Assembly: GCF_035968265.1 (NCBI RefSeq)
Contig: NZ_JAVYIM010000006.1
Coordinates: 178,844 to 242,843, forward strand
DNA length: 64,000 bases
From: Nitrosarchaeum sp.
GTDB lineage: Archaea; Thermoproteota; Nitrososphaeria; Nitrososphaerales; Nitrosopumilaceae
Direction: 5' to 3'
The notes beneath the pieces are model-generated. The model was not told the DNA's origin and searched no databases. It saw only the letters and a program-made list of their open reading frames with translations. Below are positions 1-10,685 of this stretch, one piece after another. The translations under genes were made by a program, and so were the position numbers. Each line of letters opens with the position of its first letter. Position 1 is the stretch's first letter.

Positions 1-101
1 ATGGTTTTGATGTCTTTAGCGTCTATTTCAGTCTCTAATTCTCTTCCAATAGAATCGACAGCATTTTTTATAATGCTTCTATAATCTCTATCTCCCATCA
101 T
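1..101 (-). CDS. Partial hypothetical protein, N-terminus only
   Basis: An open frame begins at ATG 101 (or the adjacent ATG at 98) and runs off the left edge, giving about 33 codons. The visible peptide starts MMGDRDYRSIIKNAVDSIGR and is charged and helical-looking, with no recognisable domain. It lies 33 bases downstream of the small membrane protein gene and the atpC gene on the same strand, so it may belong to that transcription unit. I do not recognise the family. It does not look like ATP synthase subunit F, whose N-terminus is a Rossmann-type strand. Confidence 0.5.
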   Translation of the reverse strand, partial: MMGDRDYRSIIKNAVDSIGRELETEIDAKDIKT

Positions 102-133
102 GATAAATCACTTAACAAATTCATCTTTATAGA

Positions 134-370
134 TTAGCTCATCACTTTGATCAATAATTTTGAAATTTTAGTAGAGAATGCTAATATAATAAAATGGGTT
201 CCAAAACCTAGAATTGCGCCTACTATGATATTTCCTGTTAGAAAATAAATACCAAGAAATAGTCCTAAAGGAGGCAATGATAAAATCATGGCTAAAAACG
301 TGCTAGCCCAAATAGTATTAGTCAAAACCTCTGTAGTAATTTCGGTTTTTTTCTTTGGAAATCTGATCAT
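134..370 (-). CDS. Small two-helix membrane protein next to atpC
   Basis: This encodes 78 residues. A charged, lysine-rich N-terminus (about 1-12) is followed by two hydrophobic stretches at roughly 18-42 and 46-66, predicted as transmembrane helices, and a short basic tail. It begins 10 nt after the atpC stop codon on the same strand, so co-transcription is likely. Bacterial ATP synthase operons carry comparable two-helix accessory proteins (UncI/AtpZ), but I see no motif tying this protein to them and the resemblance is only in size and topology. Function unknown. Confidence 0.65.
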   Translation of the reverse strand: MIRFPKKKTEITTEVLTNTIWASTFLAMILSLPPLGLFLGIYFLTGNIIVGAILGFGTHFIILAFSTKISKLLIKVMS

Positions 371-380
371 TTTAAAAATT

Positions 381-1418
381 CTATTCTACTTCCAAAATTA
401 ACTTTGACATGGTAATTTCAGTTGGTATTTTTTGTTCAACTGCAAATGCAATAGCTGCTAAATTTCTAACTTCAAATGCCGTTAGTTTAGTAATTCCCAC
501 AATTGTTGCAAAACTAAACATTTTTGTGAAAGATCTTATGGCTGTTTGGTAAATTGCCATTTCAAACGCTCTTTCAAATTCAGCAATAGCATCTAATTCT
601 TTTTCAGTTTGAGGGATCAAAGTTTTATATTTTGTATTGGATAATTCATTAAATGCATCTTTAATTGTTGCAGCTGCAATCATTCTTCCAAGTAGTTCTT
701 TTGCGGTAGGAGTTTGAGCAACAATTAGATCTTGAATTTGTTCTTCTTTTAATCCCCAGAATTTTCCTCTAATTACACTTAGAATATTATAAAAATCTAC
801 ATCCATTCCAACCAATTTTGTAGCATCTTTATCTGCATAATTTTTCATAGCACCAGCTAAATGTTGAATTAAAATTTTATCAAAATACGTATCAAAAATT
901 TGGACATTTTTTCTTTCACTGTATAAAGCTGCAGCCTTTGCAATTTCTTCCCCAAATTGTACTGAATTCAAGCTTGCAACTGCTTCTTCCAAATCTTTTG
1001 AAACTAATGCTTTAATGACGACATCTCTTTGCTTGATTAATTCTTCAGCATGAAGATTTACGTGAGTTTCAATTTCTTCTTGAGGTTTACCTAAAGCTTT
1101 TCCTTTTAAAATTGATTTTAAATTTGAAACAATGAATTTCATATAATATGCATCTAAAACACCTGAATTTCCTGATGTTTTTGCAATTGAATAATGTGTA
1201 TCTGCTAAATGACTTCTAAGTGCAGATTCGATACCTTGTGATGTATATGGTTTTTGTACCTCTGAAATAGAATCCCCATAAATTGTATTTTTGATTCTAG
1301 TCATTAATTCATCAAGATCCCTTGATTCTGCTAACGTTTGAAAATCAGATTTTTTTAATAATTTACCTCGTTTACTATATGATTTTACAGATGCATAGAC
1401 ATTTTTTGCTCCACCCAT
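381..1418 (-). CDS. atpC: A/V-type ATP synthase subunit C
   Basis: A 345-residue protein of the vATP-synt_AC39 family, matching the usual length of archaeal subunit C. The family forms the central-stalk socket that links the rotor shaft (subunits D/F) to the membrane K ring. The sequence is all-helical with no membrane segment; the N-terminus MGGAKNVYASVKSYSKRGKL and the C-terminal RNLAAIAFAVEQKIP stretch are typical. The gene is separated from the main atp cluster by the ammonium transporter and rhodanese genes and reads the opposite way, so it must be expressed from its own promoter. It is followed closely by a small membrane protein gene. Confidence 0.9.
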   Translation of the reverse strand: MGGAKNVYASVKSYSKRGKLLKKSDFQTLAESRDLDELMTRIKNTIYGDSISEVQKPYTSQGIESALRSHLADTHYSIAKTSGNSGVLDAYYMKFIVSNLKSILKGKALGKPQEEIETHVNLHAEELIKQRDVVIKALVSKDLEEAVASLNSVQFGEEIAKAAALYSERKNVQIFDTYFDKILIQHLAGAMKNYADKDATKLVGMDVDFYNILSVIRGKFWGLKEEQIQDLIVAQTPTAKELLGRMIAAATIKDAFNELSNTKYKTLIPQTEKELDAIAEFERAFEMAIYQTAIRSFTKMFSFATIVGITKLTAFEVRNLAAIAFAVEQKIPTEITMSKLILEVE

Positions 1419-1482
1419 TTATGTAAATTTCAATAGATGCGGATTTTAATGTTTGGCGATCTGTTCCTAAAAGCCTGATATT

Positions 1483-2148
1483 TTAAGTAATTTTATTAAG
1501 AAAACTGATGGTTTCTTCTTTATCCTGCTTTGGTAGATTCAAAAATGTCTCTAAAATCTCCTTTTGAATCAATAAAGACTCATCAGAAATCTCCTTTAGT
1601 TTTGAGAGTTCAAAGGGTAGTAAGTCTTTAATTTTATTATCACAAAATGCCTTTACATATTTTTGAAAAATTGAATAAGTAAAATTTGGGCTGGCCTTTG
1701 ATAGATTTGTAATAATCACCTCATAATTTTTCTCCTTTGAATCTGCTTGTGAAAAAAATTTTTCTAACAATCTGTTTTTATTTCCAACATTACTTAATGA
1801 TAATGCTACAAGTATTCCTTTTTTTGTTAAATGATAATATGGAATACCTTTTTCTTGAAGAGCTTTTGGGCCTCGTTTCATAGGTAATCTTCCATCTTCT
1901 TCAGCAATTCCAATTGGAATCAAAATTTCATCAAGATCTCGAAAAATTCCAGAATAGATATTTTTCCATGCAATCCCATGAATCTTTGCAATTTTCTGAG
2001 AAATCCCTGTTCTTGTTCTCTCTGCTGGATTGACATTACTTGCTAATATTGCAATAATTGATCTCTGTCTATTTGCTTCCCCTGTTAATTCTTCACCTTT
2101 TGTCTTGAAAGTATCAAAAATTGATAATTTTGTACCTGTTTTCTTCAT
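1483..2148 (-). CDS. Hypothetical winged-helix-like protein divergent from amt
   Basis: A 221-residue basic, soluble protein with no signal peptide. Residues about 25-125 contain a helix-rich segment followed by a conserved-looking HLTKKGILVALSL stretch, the pattern seen in archaeal winged-helix proteins, where a strand-turn leads to 'lTekG'. The C-terminal half is helical and charged. It is transcribed divergently from the Amt transporter across a 128-bp gap, so it could regulate amt or be unrelated. No named family is recognised; the DNA-binding role is an inference from this pattern and position. Confidence 0.6.
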   Translation of the reverse strand: MKKTGTKLSIFDTFKTKGEELTGEANRQRSIIAILASNVNPAERTRTGISQKIAKIHGIAWKNIYSGIFRDLDEILIPIGIAEEDGRLPMKRGPKALQEKGIPYYHLTKKGILVALSLSNVGNKNRLLEKFFSQADSKEKNYEVIITNLSKASPNFTYSIFQKYVKAFCDNKIKDLLPFELSKLKEISDESLLIQKEILETFLNLPKQDKEETISFLNKIT

Positions 2149-2247
2149 TTAATCACCAAATGACATAATATTCATTTTCTATGATAATATCAGAATATAC
2201 TGAAATATAATAATTTACATTTTTACAAGTTTTTACATCTTCAATGC

Positions 2248-2256
2248 TTAAATAAT
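2248..2256 (+). promoter_or_regulatory. Predicted TATA box for amt
   Basis: TTAAATAAT lies 21-29 nt before the ATG at 2277. That spacing fits a leaderless or near-leaderless archaeal transcript. There is no purine-rich ribosome binding site between the box and the ATG, which supports a leaderless reading. Confidence 0.5.
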
Positions 2257-2276
2257 TTTCAATTTCGATTAATTTA

Positions 2277-3839
2277 ATGAATTCTAGGAACCACAAGTAT
2301 GCTCTATTACTTGTGGCCGCAGTAGCCATTACAGCAGCAGGTGCAATGTCACAAGCATTCGCACAAAATGTTAATGATGGTATGGACGGATACGTTGCAG
2401 GAACTAGTGGAATCTACACTGGTAATCCTAACGAATGTTGGTATGATGATGGCGAAGGTAACATGATGCCCTGTAGAATTGATACAGGTGATACAGCATG
2501 GATACTAACAGCTACTTCATTGGTACTCTTCATGTCACCCGGAGTCGGCTTCTTTTATGGCGGATTAGCCAGATCAAAGAACGTCGTCAACGTACTTGGT
2601 ATGACCATAATTGTTATGGGACTTATCTCAGTACAATGGGTTCTATGGGGATATTCTCTAGCATTTGGTCCAATTGACAGTGATGCAAACATGTTCATGG
2701 GCTCACTTCAATATGTTGGCTTCAATGACGTCTCTCACTATGCACCATTAGGTGAAGCAGGTCCATGTGCAGACACATGGTCAGCGGCTTACCAGATGAA
2801 TGCGATGGTGGAAGCAGATCAATGTAGTCAAGGTTGGCCAGGTACTGTACCTCATCAATTATTCGCAATGTTCCAAGCAACATTCGCAATTATTACACCA
2901 ATTCTAATTATTGGTGGATTAATTGATAGAATTAAGTTCAGCGCATTGATAATCTTCATACTCCTATGGGCTACCTTCGTTTACGATCCAGTTGCACACT
3001 GGGTTTGGGGCGGTGGTTATATCGGAGGAGGCGCATTAGATCTTAATCCTGACTTATCTCCATCGTTTGCATTAGACTTTGCTGGTGGTACTGTAGTACA
3101 CATTACTTCTGGATTCTCTGCATTGGCAGGTGCCTTAATCCTTGGCAGAAGACTTGGATATGGTAAAGTGCCAATGGAACCACACAACATCCCAATGGTA
3201 GTCCTCGGAGCAGGAATACTCTGGTTTGGATGGTTTGGTTTTAACGCAGGAAGCGAAGTAATGGTAGACGGCATTACCGTAAGCGCATGGACAGTTACAA
3301 ATACTGCAACAGGTATGGCTGCTCTTACTTGGGTCTTGATGTCATGGGCACATACAGGAAAACCAAGTATTGTAGGAGCTGCATCAGGTGCAGTAGCAGG
3401 TTTAGTAGCTATCACTCCAGCTTCAGGTTGGGTAGGTCCAATGGCTTCAATTATAATCGGTATTGCAGCTGGAACAGTTTGTTATGCAGCTGTAACATTC
3501 AAAAACGCACGTAAATGGGACGACGCATTAGATGTATGGGGAGTACACGGAATGGGCGGTCTTACTGGTGCAATTTTGACTGGTACATTAGCTAGTCCAC
3601 ACATTTGGGATACCGGTGACGGTATTGGTGCATGGACTGGTACTGCAGAAGGAATGGAACAGCAAGCAATTAGCATCATTGGTGCAGCAATCTCAGTAGG
3701 TTATGCATTTGGTGTTACGATTGTAATTCTCAAAATAATGGATGCCGTTTGGCCAGGTGGAATCAGGGTCACTCCAAAAGAAGAGGAGATCGGTCTTGAT
3801 TTGGCACAGCACGGAGAAAGAGCATACGTTAACGAATAA
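2277..3839 (+). CDS. amt: Ammonium transporter, Amt/MEP/Rh family
   Basis: A 520-residue Amt channel, the likely uptake route for ammonium, the energy substrate of these archaea. A signal-peptide-like N-terminus ends near AFAQ (about residue 30); a short extracellular segment with a Cys pair (CWYDDGEGNMMPC) follows, then about 11 transmembrane helices. The two pore histidines of the family are visible in VYDPVAHWVWGGG and WGVHGMGGLTGAI. The body is slightly longer than bacterial AmtB because of the N-terminal extension and an inserted loop (about residues 150-190) with further cysteines. It is followed by a T-rich stretch at 3846-3870 that may terminate transcription. Confidence 0.96.
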   Translation: MNSRNHKYALLLVAAVAITAAGAMSQAFAQNVNDGMDGYVAGTSGIYTGNPNECWYDDGEGNMMPCRIDTGDTAWILTATSLVLFMSPGVGFFYGGLARSKNVVNVLGMTIIVMGLISVQWVLWGYSLAFGPIDSDANMFMGSLQYVGFNDVSHYAPLGEAGPCADTWSAAYQMNAMVEADQCSQGWPGTVPHQLFAMFQATFAIITPILIIGGLIDRIKFSALIIFILLWATFVYDPVAHWVWGGGYIGGGALDLNPDLSPSFALDFAGGTVVHITSGFSALAGALILGRRLGYGKVPMEPHNIPMVVLGAGILWFGWFGFNAGSEVMVDGITVSAWTVTNTATGMAALTWVLMSWAHTGKPSIVGAASGAVAGLVAITPASGWVGPMASIIIGIAAGTVCYAAVTFKNARKWDDALDVWGVHGMGGLTGAILTGTLASPHIWDTGDGIGAWTGTAEGMEQQAISIIGAAISVGYAFGVTIVILKIMDAVWPGGIRVTPKEEEIGLDLAQHGERAYVNE

Positions 3840-3845
3840 GGAAAC

Positions 3846-3870
3846 TTCCTTTTTCTTTTATTTTTATTAT
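3846..3870 (+). terminator. T-rich probable terminator after amt
   Basis: A run dominated by T (CCTTTTTCTTTTATTTTTATT) follows the amt stop codon by about 6 nt. Archaeal RNA polymerase often terminates at U-rich tracts without a hairpin. Assigned from composition and position only. Confidence 0.4.
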
Positions 3871-3911
3871 TCAATACAAATCAATTTAGATTTGATCATT
3901 TTATCCAAATC

Positions 3912-4688
3912 ATGTTAATTTCTACATCTGACCTTAACTCAATTCTAAATGATCCTAATATCATAATTGTGGATACTCGTTCATTTAAGGAATATTCTGA
4001 AAGTCATATTCCTAATGCTGTAAATTTAGATCTGTTTGCATTTCATTGGATTGATACTACAAAAGAAGGAATTGAAAATTTTAACAGTCAAACTACAACT
4101 CTTCTTTCCTTTCTTGGAGTGACACCTGAAAAAAAAGTGATCTTTTATGATGCTGTTTCTGGAATGCTTGCAGCTAGAGGTGTATGGATATTACTTTATT
4201 TTTCACATCAAAATGTCTACATGTTAGATGGTGGAATAACAAAATGGAAAAAAGAAAATCTGTCACTTGAAACAAAACCAAATGGATTCAAACCATCCAA
4301 ATTTACAGGAAAGATTAATCCTAATATAATTTCTGGATTTGAATACATCAGAGATAATCTAAATAATGTAAAAATTATTGATGCTCGTTCTACAGGAGAA
4401 TATACTGGAAGTGTAATTAGAGCCGCTCAATCTGGACACATCCCAAACTCAATCAATATTGATTGGAATGAAAACCTCGAAAAAGATGGTACTTTTAAGA
4501 CTAATTCAGAACTGTCAAAACTATATGATTTTCCAAAGGATTCAGAAATTATTACTTATTGTCAGGGTGCTTATAGAGCAGCAAATTCTTTTCTTGCTTT
4601 AAAAAAACTAGGATTTCATAAAGTACGCGTATATCTTGGTTCTTGGGGAGAATGGGGAAATAAACCAGAATTGCCCGTTGAAAAATAA
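3912..4688 (+). CDS. Two-domain rhodanese (thiosulfate/3-mercaptopyruvate sulfurtransferase type)
   Basis: A 258-residue cytosolic protein made of two rhodanese domains (about 1-120 and 135-258). The C-terminal domain carries the catalytic cysteine, C217, in the loop YCQGAYRAA, which follows the family pattern C-x-x-G-x-R. The equivalent position of the N-terminal domain (VIFYDAVSGMLAARG) has Asp, so that half is structural, as is normal for tandem rhodaneses. Typical DTRSFKEYSESHIPNA and DARSTGEY motifs mark the starts of the domains. The likely reaction is transfer of sulfane sulfur to a thiophilic acceptor. It sits between amt and atpI without obvious operon partners. Confidence 0.9.
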   Translation: MLISTSDLNSILNDPNIIIVDTRSFKEYSESHIPNAVNLDLFAFHWIDTTKEGIENFNSQTTTLLSFLGVTPEKKVIFYDAVSGMLAARGVWILLYFSHQNVYMLDGGITKWKKENLSLETKPNGFKPSKFTGKINPNIISGFEYIRDNLNNVKIIDARSTGEYTGSVIRAAQSGHIPNSINIDWNENLEKDGTFKTNSELSKLYDFPKDSEIITYCQGAYRAANSFLALKKLGFHKVRVYLGSWGEWGNKPELPVEK

Positions 4689-4727
4689 TGATTTTATTTT
4701 AAACTCAGATTATTTTAAATCAAAAAT

Positions 4728-6827
4728 TTATTTTTTCTTCCAAATAAATTGGTTGTAAATTAGTTCTGGTCTGATTTGTCTGAATGGCTGAGAACCACCT
4801 ACATACCATTTTGTAAAGAATTCGTATAAGTGTAATCTGAGTGACTGGATATACACGATCAACCCTTCAATCATCATAATTCCCAAGTTTCCACCAATAA
4901 TCATTGCCATAGCTCCGCCAGATTCTGCACCGCCCAAAGATGCAAATGCATTATTTACTGTCATTAACAATGCAGCATGTACAAGTAACATAATTCCAAG
5001 TCGAGCATAACTAATTGTGTGAGCTAAACTTTCTACGGTTTTACCAAGCAATACTTCCATGAGAACACTCGCAGGATCTCCTCCGCTTTCTGGATGTTTC
5101 TTTGCATGTAAAATACCCCCAACCATCATCAGTACCATTGATGCGATAACAATGATAACTGCAATTCTTGTAACGATCCAAACCTGTGCCCAATCTCCAA
5201 GAAATATTGTAACCCAAGGAACAGCTTCAGTATGTACTTTTGAATACATGTTCATCACATCATATTGTGAACCAATAGCACACATCATTATGACAACAAT
5301 ACCTCCATAGAGTGTAATGTTTGGAATTGCTTCAGTAAACATTACAAGTTTGTGTCCTTCTGCAGCTAATCTTCTGATTCGCAAAACCATAGCCCACACT
5401 AGATGAACAATTCCAATGAATAATGACACTTTGAGTATATTGATGACTTGATCAAACGTAAGTTCAGCAACACTAAGAATTCCAACAATCCAACTAACTG
5501 GATATAGTACTCCTCCTTCTTCTAAAAGTCCTTCAAATGGACCCATATGAGAAATATGATATCCAAACATCTCTCCAGTACCTACACCTGCTATTGCAGC
5601 TGATGCACCAGAGATTGCAATGAGCATTCCCCATCTTGCTAAATCGCCCTGTCCTTTTACTTTGAATAACAATCCTAATCCCATTAATAATAATCCGTGA
5701 CCCATATCTGCAAACATCAATCCATAAAAAATTGGCCACATTAGTGCAATCATAGGAGTTGGATCCGGCTCTCCTTTCTTTGGAATACCCTGGCTTTTTG
5801 TAATAACCTCAAAAGTTCTTACAAATTTCTTATTTTCAAATAACGTAGGTAATTCCTCTACATGTTTTGGATCAGTAACATCTTCAATTATTGACATCCA
5901 TTGTTTTGTAGAATCTTTAAACTTGACTTCCATTCTTTTTGGAATATATCCTTGTATTACTGCAAAATTTTTAGTACCTCCAGGTTTTCTTAACATTTCA
6001 AGAACATCTTTTGCAACTAATGCTTTTTCATGAATAGCAAGAATATCTTGTCGAATTTTCTTTTTGTATTTTAAAAGTTCTTTAGATATTGAAGTTTGTT
6101 TTGTGGTTAATTCTTTAATTTTGGATTCGGCCAACGCATAAGCTTCACTAGGAACTTGTGGAAATCCCTCTGGAATCTTAAATGAATTAGAATTAAAGCT
6201 TCTTAGGATCTTGAAAACTTTTTCAGAATCTTCAATATCGGAAATTACTAAAAGTGCAGTTTTGTCTTTGCTTTCTAAATCGTATTTGTATATTGCAATG
6301 CCTTCAAGTGAACGACTAATTTCTTCATAGTCTGAAGAATTAATTACAAAAAGATTTGTAAAAAAATATCTCATTAATCCAAATCCGGTAAGATCTAGAT
6401 TCATTTTTCTAATTACTTCCAAAGTATCCTTGAGTGATTTGTATTCCTCAATAGCAAGTCTAGTGTTTTGTGCATCCTCTAATAATTTAGCAGGTTCATC
6501 GATAATTGATGGAGTTGTTTTTCTCAAATCATTTATCATATGTTCAATTTCATCAATTTCGTAATTTTTTTTCTTGATTACTGTACCTTTGAAGAGTATC
6601 TCCATAATTCCTACTGTTAATGGAATTCCCATACCCTTGACCACATCATCAATTGATTGGAATATTTTTTGTGCATCTAATAGTAAATCATCAATTTCAG
6701 GTGTTACTTGATCACTTGATGAATCAATTTTATGAAACCATTCAAACTCTGTTAATCTAGATATTGCCTGTGGAGATTCACTTCTTGGCAAAACTATAGT
6801 TCCCAGTTTTAGATCGGCGGTTCCCAA
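4728..6827 (-). CDS. atpI: A/V-type ATP synthase subunit I (a subunit)
   Basis: A 699-residue protein of the V-ATPase 116-kDa family. The N-terminal half (about 1-340) is soluble and coiled-coil rich and would bind the peripheral stalks; the C-terminal half has about seven or eight hydrophobic helices forming the ion half-channels next to the K ring. The family hallmark GLMFADMGHGLLL appears at about residue 365, and the essential membrane arginine is probably in the ESLAHTISYARLGIMLL helix. It is divergent from atpE across 92 bp, whereas in many archaea it leads the same operon. Confidence 0.95.
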   Translation of the reverse strand: MGTADLKLGTIVLPRSESPQAISRLTEFEWFHKIDSSSDQVTPEIDDLLLDAQKIFQSIDDVVKGMGIPLTVGIMEILFKGTVIKKKNYEIDEIEHMINDLRKTTPSIIDEPAKLLEDAQNTRLAIEEYKSLKDTLEVIRKMNLDLTGFGLMRYFFTNLFVINSSDYEEISRSLEGIAIYKYDLESKDKTALLVISDIEDSEKVFKILRSFNSNSFKIPEGFPQVPSEAYALAESKIKELTTKQTSISKELLKYKKKIRQDILAIHEKALVAKDVLEMLRKPGGTKNFAVIQGYIPKRMEVKFKDSTKQWMSIIEDVTDPKHVEELPTLFENKKFVRTFEVITKSQGIPKKGEPDPTPMIALMWPIFYGLMFADMGHGLLLMGLGLLFKVKGQGDLARWGMLIAISGASAAIAGVGTGEMFGYHISHMGPFEGLLEEGGVLYPVSWIVGILSVAELTFDQVINILKVSLFIGIVHLVWAMVLRIRRLAAEGHKLVMFTEAIPNITLYGGIVVIMMCAIGSQYDVMNMYSKVHTEAVPWVTIFLGDWAQVWIVTRIAVIIVIASMVLMMVGGILHAKKHPESGGDPASVLMEVLLGKTVESLAHTISYARLGIMLLVHAALLMTVNNAFASLGGAESGGAMAMIIGGNLGIMMIEGLIVYIQSLRLHLYEFFTKWYVGGSQPFRQIRPELIYNQFIWKKK

Positions 6828-6919
6828 GACATTCCTGTGTAATTTTATTTAGTTTAATATCTTTCCAAAATTGCCCTTTTTCCCAAACATTAAAATCTAT
6901 TATGAATTAACGCGTCACA

Positions 6920-7519
6920 TTGGGATCTAATTCTGCATTAGAACAAACAATCGACAAAATACTTACAAAAACCGAGAAAGATGTTTTGTCAAATATCCGA
7001 TCTGCCCTGACCGAATCTAATCAAACCCTTGATGATTCTATTCCTAAACTGGAGCGAGAATATGATAAAATTATCTCAGATGGCAAAAAAGAGGCAGATA
7101 AAATAGAAAAACAGCTTATTGGAAGCTCCGATCTTGAGGCCAGAAATAACAGACTTTTGGCATTGGAAAAAGCAGTAGACGATGTATTTACAAAAGCAAT
7201 TGAACAAATTTCAAATACAAATCGTAATGATAATTATTCTAAACTAATGACAACCTTATTGGATGAAGCAACTACAATTTTAGGTACAACCAAAGTTGTA
7301 ATTTCAACAAATTCTAAAGACAAAAACATAGTCCAATCTTTATTATCCAAATATTCTGGTGCAGAACTATCTCCAGAACCGATTACCTGTATGGGAGGTA
7401 TTACGGTAAAATCAAAAGATGGCGGAATGAAATTTGATAATACTATTGATGCAAGAATACAGCGTATGAAGCCTTTAATAAGGAAAGAAATTGCCACAAA
7501 ATTCGGAGTAGGTAATTAG
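6920..7519 (+). CDS. atpE: A/V-type ATP synthase subunit E
   Basis: A 199-residue peripheral-stalk subunit. An N-terminal coiled coil (about 1-95, rich in Glu/Lys) precedes a compact C-terminal domain containing [17 protein letters not shown], the conserved ending of the family (GG-x(n)-D-NT-x-x-R). The start is TTG at 6920. A TATA-like ATTAAAATC lies about 25-30 nt upstream (6889-6897). It leads the atpEABD cluster: atpA begins one base after its stop codon. It would pair with subunit H, for which a candidate lies at 62.3 kb. Confidence 0.93.
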   Translation: MGSNSALEQTIDKILTKTEKDVLSNIRSALTESNQTLDDSIPKLEREYDKIISDGKKEADKIEKQLIGSSDLEARNNRLLALEKAVDDVFTKAIEQISNTNRNDNYSKLMTTLLDEATTILGTTKVVISTNSKDKNIVQSLLSKYSGAELSPEPITCMGGITVKSKDGGMKFDNTIDARIQRMKPLIRKEIATKFGVGN

Positions 7520-7520
7520 T

Positions 7521-9299
7521 ATGGCAGCTCAAGGTAGAATTGTTTGGGTCAGCGGTCCTGCAGTAAAGGCCGATGGAATGTCTGATGCCAAAATGTATGA
7601 AACTGTAGTTGTTGGTAACTCAAAATTAGTTGGCGAAGTTATTCGTCTGACTGGCGATGTCGCATTTATTCAAGTTTACGAGTCAACAAGTGGACTAAAA
7701 CCAGGTGAACCTGTAGTTGGTACAGGAAACCCACTTAGCGTTTTATTAGGTCCAGGTATTATTGGACAAATTTACGATGGAATTCAAAGACCATTAAAAG
7801 AATTATCAAAAGCTTCTGGTTCATTCATTGGTAGAGGTATTACTACAACTCCTGTTGACATGGTAAAGAAATTCCACTTTGTGCCATCTGTTAGTAACGG
7901 TGATGAAGTCGCTGCAGGAAATGTTCTTGGAACTGTTCAGGAAACTGATCTTATTCTTCATTCTATTATGGTTCCACCAGATCATCCTGGCGGAAAGCTC
8001 TCAAATATGGTAAGTGAAGGAGATTATAATTTAGAAACTGTATTAGCTACAACTGAAAAGAATGGACAAAAAATTCAACTTAAAATGTATCACAGATGGC
8101 CTGTTAGAAAACCACGTCCATACCATACACGATACGATCCAACAGTTCCACTTCTTACCGGACAACGTGTAATTGATACATTCTTCCCAATTGCTAAAGG
8201 AGGAACTGGTTCTATCCCAGGAGCATTTGGAACAGGAAAAACTGTTACATTACATCAGATTGCAAAATGGGCTGATTCTCAAGTTGTAGTTTACATCGGA
8301 TGCGGTGAAAGAGGAAACGAAATGACTGAAGTACTCGTTGAATTTCCACATCTTAAAGATCCACGTAGTGGCAAACCACTTATGGATAGAACAGTTTTGG
8401 TTGCAAACACAAGTAACATGCCAGTAGCTGCAAGAGAAGCAAGTATCTACACTGGTGTAACAATTGCAGAATATTACAGAGATATGGGTTATGACGTCGT
8501 ACTTGTAGCTGATTCTACTAGCAGATGGGCAGAATCACTCAGAGAAATGAGTGGAAGATTAGAAGAGATGCCTGCAGAAGAAGGATATCCATCATATCTT
8601 GCATCAAGATTAGCAGAATTTTATGAAAGAGCAGGACGTGTTAAAGCAGTAGGCAGTCCTGATCGTGACGGCTCTGTTACACTAGTTGGAGCAGTTTCAC
8701 CATCAGGTGGAGATTTCACTGAACCTGTAACAACACATACCATGAGATTTATCAAAACATTTTGGGCTTTAGATGCAAAACTTGCTTACTCTAGACACTA
8801 TCCATCAATTAACTGGATGAACAGCTATTCTGGTTATCTTGGAGATATTGCAAAATGGTGGGGTGAGAATATCAATAGTGATTGGTTATCACTAAGAAGT
8901 GAAGCTTATGGTGTATTACAAAGAGAGGATACACTAAAAGAAATTGTTAGACTCTTAGGTCCTGAAGCATTACCTGATGAAGAAAAACTAATTCTTGAAG
9001 TTGCAAGAATGTTAAAGATTGGTCTATTACAACAAAACTCATTTGATGATGTTGATACCTATTGCAGTCCTCAAAAGCAGTACAAATTATTAAAATTATC
9101 AGTAGAATTTTACAAGCGAGGTCAACAAGCACTTAAAGAAGGCGCATCATTAGCTGACATTCGTGCAATGACAATAATTCCTACATTGCTTAAAGCAAGA
9201 ATGGATATCAAAGATGATGAAATTCCTAAACTTGATCAATTAGATATTGATATGAAAGAACAATTCAAATCTATTACAGGAGTGAAAGTTTCGAATTGA
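7521..9299 (+). CDS. atpA: A/V-type ATP synthase catalytic subunit A
   Basis: A 592-residue catalytic subunit. The Walker A motif GAFGTGKT is at residues 234-241, the [13 protein letters not shown] motif with the catalytic glutamate region follows, and the Walker B aspartate lies in [13 protein letters not shown]. The non-homologous region typical of A-type subunits lies at about 115-190. It hydrolyses or makes ATP in alternation with atpB in an A3B3 head. It starts one base after atpE and overlaps atpB by four bases, so translation is probably coupled. Length and motifs are complete. Confidence 0.98.
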   Translation: MAAQGRIVWVSGPAVKADGMSDAKMYETVVVGNSKLVGEVIRLTGDVAFIQVYESTSGLKPGEPVVGTGNPLSVLLGPGIIGQIYDGIQRPLKELSKASGSFIGRGITTTPVDMVKKFHFVPSVSNGDEVAAGNVLGTVQETDLILHSIMVPPDHPGGKLSNMVSEGDYNLETVLATTEKNGQKIQLKMYHRWPVRKPRPYHTRYDPTVPLLTGQRVIDTFFPIAKGGTGSIPGAFGTGKTVTLHQIAKWADSQVVVYIGCGERGNEMTEVLVEFPHLKDPRSGKPLMDRTVLVANTSNMPVAAREASIYTGVTIAEYYRDMGYDVVLVADSTSRWAESLREMSGRLEEMPAEEGYPSYLASRLAEFYERAGRVKAVGSPDRDGSVTLVGAVSPSGGDFTEPVTTHTMRFIKTFWALDAKLAYSRHYPSINWMNSYSGYLGDIAKWWGENINSDWLSLRSEAYGVLQREDTLKEIVRLLGPEALPDEEKLILEVARMLKIGLLQQNSFDDVDTYCSPQKQYKLLKLSVEFYKRGQQALKEGASLADIRAMTIIPTLLKARMDIKDDEIPKLDQLDIDMKEQFKSITGVKVSN

Positions 9300-10681
9300 C
9301 AGCTAAAGGTGGAGTTCAATACAGCAAGATTGCTGAAATCAAAGGTCCATTGGTAGTTGTTGACGATGTTGAAAATGCAGCATTTGATGAACTTGTAGAA
9401 ATTGAAACTAAAGAAGGGGAAAGAAGATTAGGTAAAGTTCTTGAAGTTGGAAATGGTAAAGCAATAGTTCAGGTGTTTGAAGGAACCACTGGATTATCTA
9501 TTTCTGGTACCAGCGCAAAATTTGTTGGTAAACTAATGGAAATGCCAGTATCAAAAGAAGTACTTGGCAGAGTATTTGATGGACTAGGTAGACCAAAAGA
9601 TGGACTCCCAGATCCAATTGCTGATAAATTTATTGATATCAACGGAGAACCAATGAATCCAGAACAGCGTGAATATCCAAAAGACTTCATTCAAACTGGT
9701 GTTTCTGTAATTGATGGAATGATTACTCTTGTAAGAGGACAAAAGTTACCAATATTTTCTGGCTCTGGTATGTCCCATAACATTCTTGCAGCACAAATTG
9801 CAAGACAAGCAAGTGTTGTTGGTACTAAAGATGACTTTGCAGTAGTATTTGCAGCAATTGGTGTGCAATACAGTGAGGCAGAATATTTTAGAAGAAGTCT
9901 TGAAGAGTCTGGGGCACTAAAAAGAAGTGTTTTATTTTTAAACACAGCAGATGATCCAGCTATTGAAAGAATTATCACTCCAAGAGTAGCATTAACTGTA
10001 GCAGAATATCTTGCATTTGATCTTGGAATGCATGTTCTTGTAATCCTAACTGATATGACAAATTATGCAGAAGCATTAAGAGAAATTAGTGCAGCAAGAG
10101 AGGAAGTTCCAGGCAGAAAAGGTTATCCAGGTTATCTCTATACTGATCTTTCAACAATTTATGAAAGAGCAGGAAAATTAAATGGTAGAAAAGGCAGTGT
10201 AACCCAAGTTCCAATTTTATCAATGCCTTCAGATGACATTACACATCCAATTCCTGATCTTACTGGATATATCACAGAGGGTCAAGTTGTACTTGGAAGA
10301 GATTTGTTCAGACAAGGTGTCTATCCTCCAATCAATATTTTGATGAGTCTTAGTAGATTGATGAAAGATGGAATCGGTGAAGGAAGTACAAGAGCAGATC
10401 ATGGTGAAGTTTCCAATCAAGTTTATGATGCATATTCTAGAGCACAAGAAGTAAGAGCACTGGCTGGAATTGTAGGTAAAGCGGGATTAACAGAAATCGA
10501 TTTGAAATACATGGATGTAGGCGATGTCTTTGAAAAAGAATTTCTTTCACAAGCAACTGATGAAAATAGAACCATAGAAGAAACTCTAACTTTACTATGG
10601 AAGATTGTTTCAAAACTTCCAAAGAACGAAATTACTAAAATCAAAGACAAATACATAGATCAATACTATCAGGAAAACTAA
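9296..10681 (+). CDS. atpB: A/V-type ATP synthase regulatory subunit B
   Basis: A 461-residue non-catalytic nucleotide-binding-fold subunit. It lacks a functional P-loop: the equivalent position reads FSGSGMSHN, as expected for B subunits. Conserved segments include [28 protein letters not shown] and [14 protein letters not shown]. It starts with TTG at 9296 inside the atpA stop codon (TTGA overlap), a tight arrangement for coupled translation. atpD starts four bases after its stop. Confidence 0.98.
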   Translation: MTAKGGVQYSKIAEIKGPLVVVDDVENAAFDELVEIETKEGERRLGKVLEVGNGKAIVQVFEGTTGLSISGTSAKFVGKLMEMPVSKEVLGRVFDGLGRPKDGLPDPIADKFIDINGEPMNPEQREYPKDFIQTGVSVIDGMITLVRGQKLPIFSGSGMSHNILAAQIARQASVVGTKDDFAVVFAAIGVQYSEAEYFRRSLEESGALKRSVLFLNTADDPAIERIITPRVALTVAEYLAFDLGMHVLVILTDMTNYAEALREISAAREEVPGRKGYPGYLYTDLSTIYERAGKLNGRKGSVTQVPILSMPSDDITHPIPDLTGYITEGQVVLGRDLFRQGVYPPINILMSLSRLMKDGIGEGSTRADHGEVSNQVYDAYSRAQEVRALAGIVGKAGLTEIDLKYMDVGDVFEKEFLSQATDENRTIEETLTLLWKIVSKLPKNEITKIKDKYIDQYYQEN

Positions 10682-10685
10682 CAGC

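Noticed and set aside
3017..3415. A 132-codon open frame on the minus strand inside amt
   Set aside because: The plus-strand Amt product has complete family motifs here; the antisense frame has Ala/Thr/Pro-rich composition typical of a shadow.
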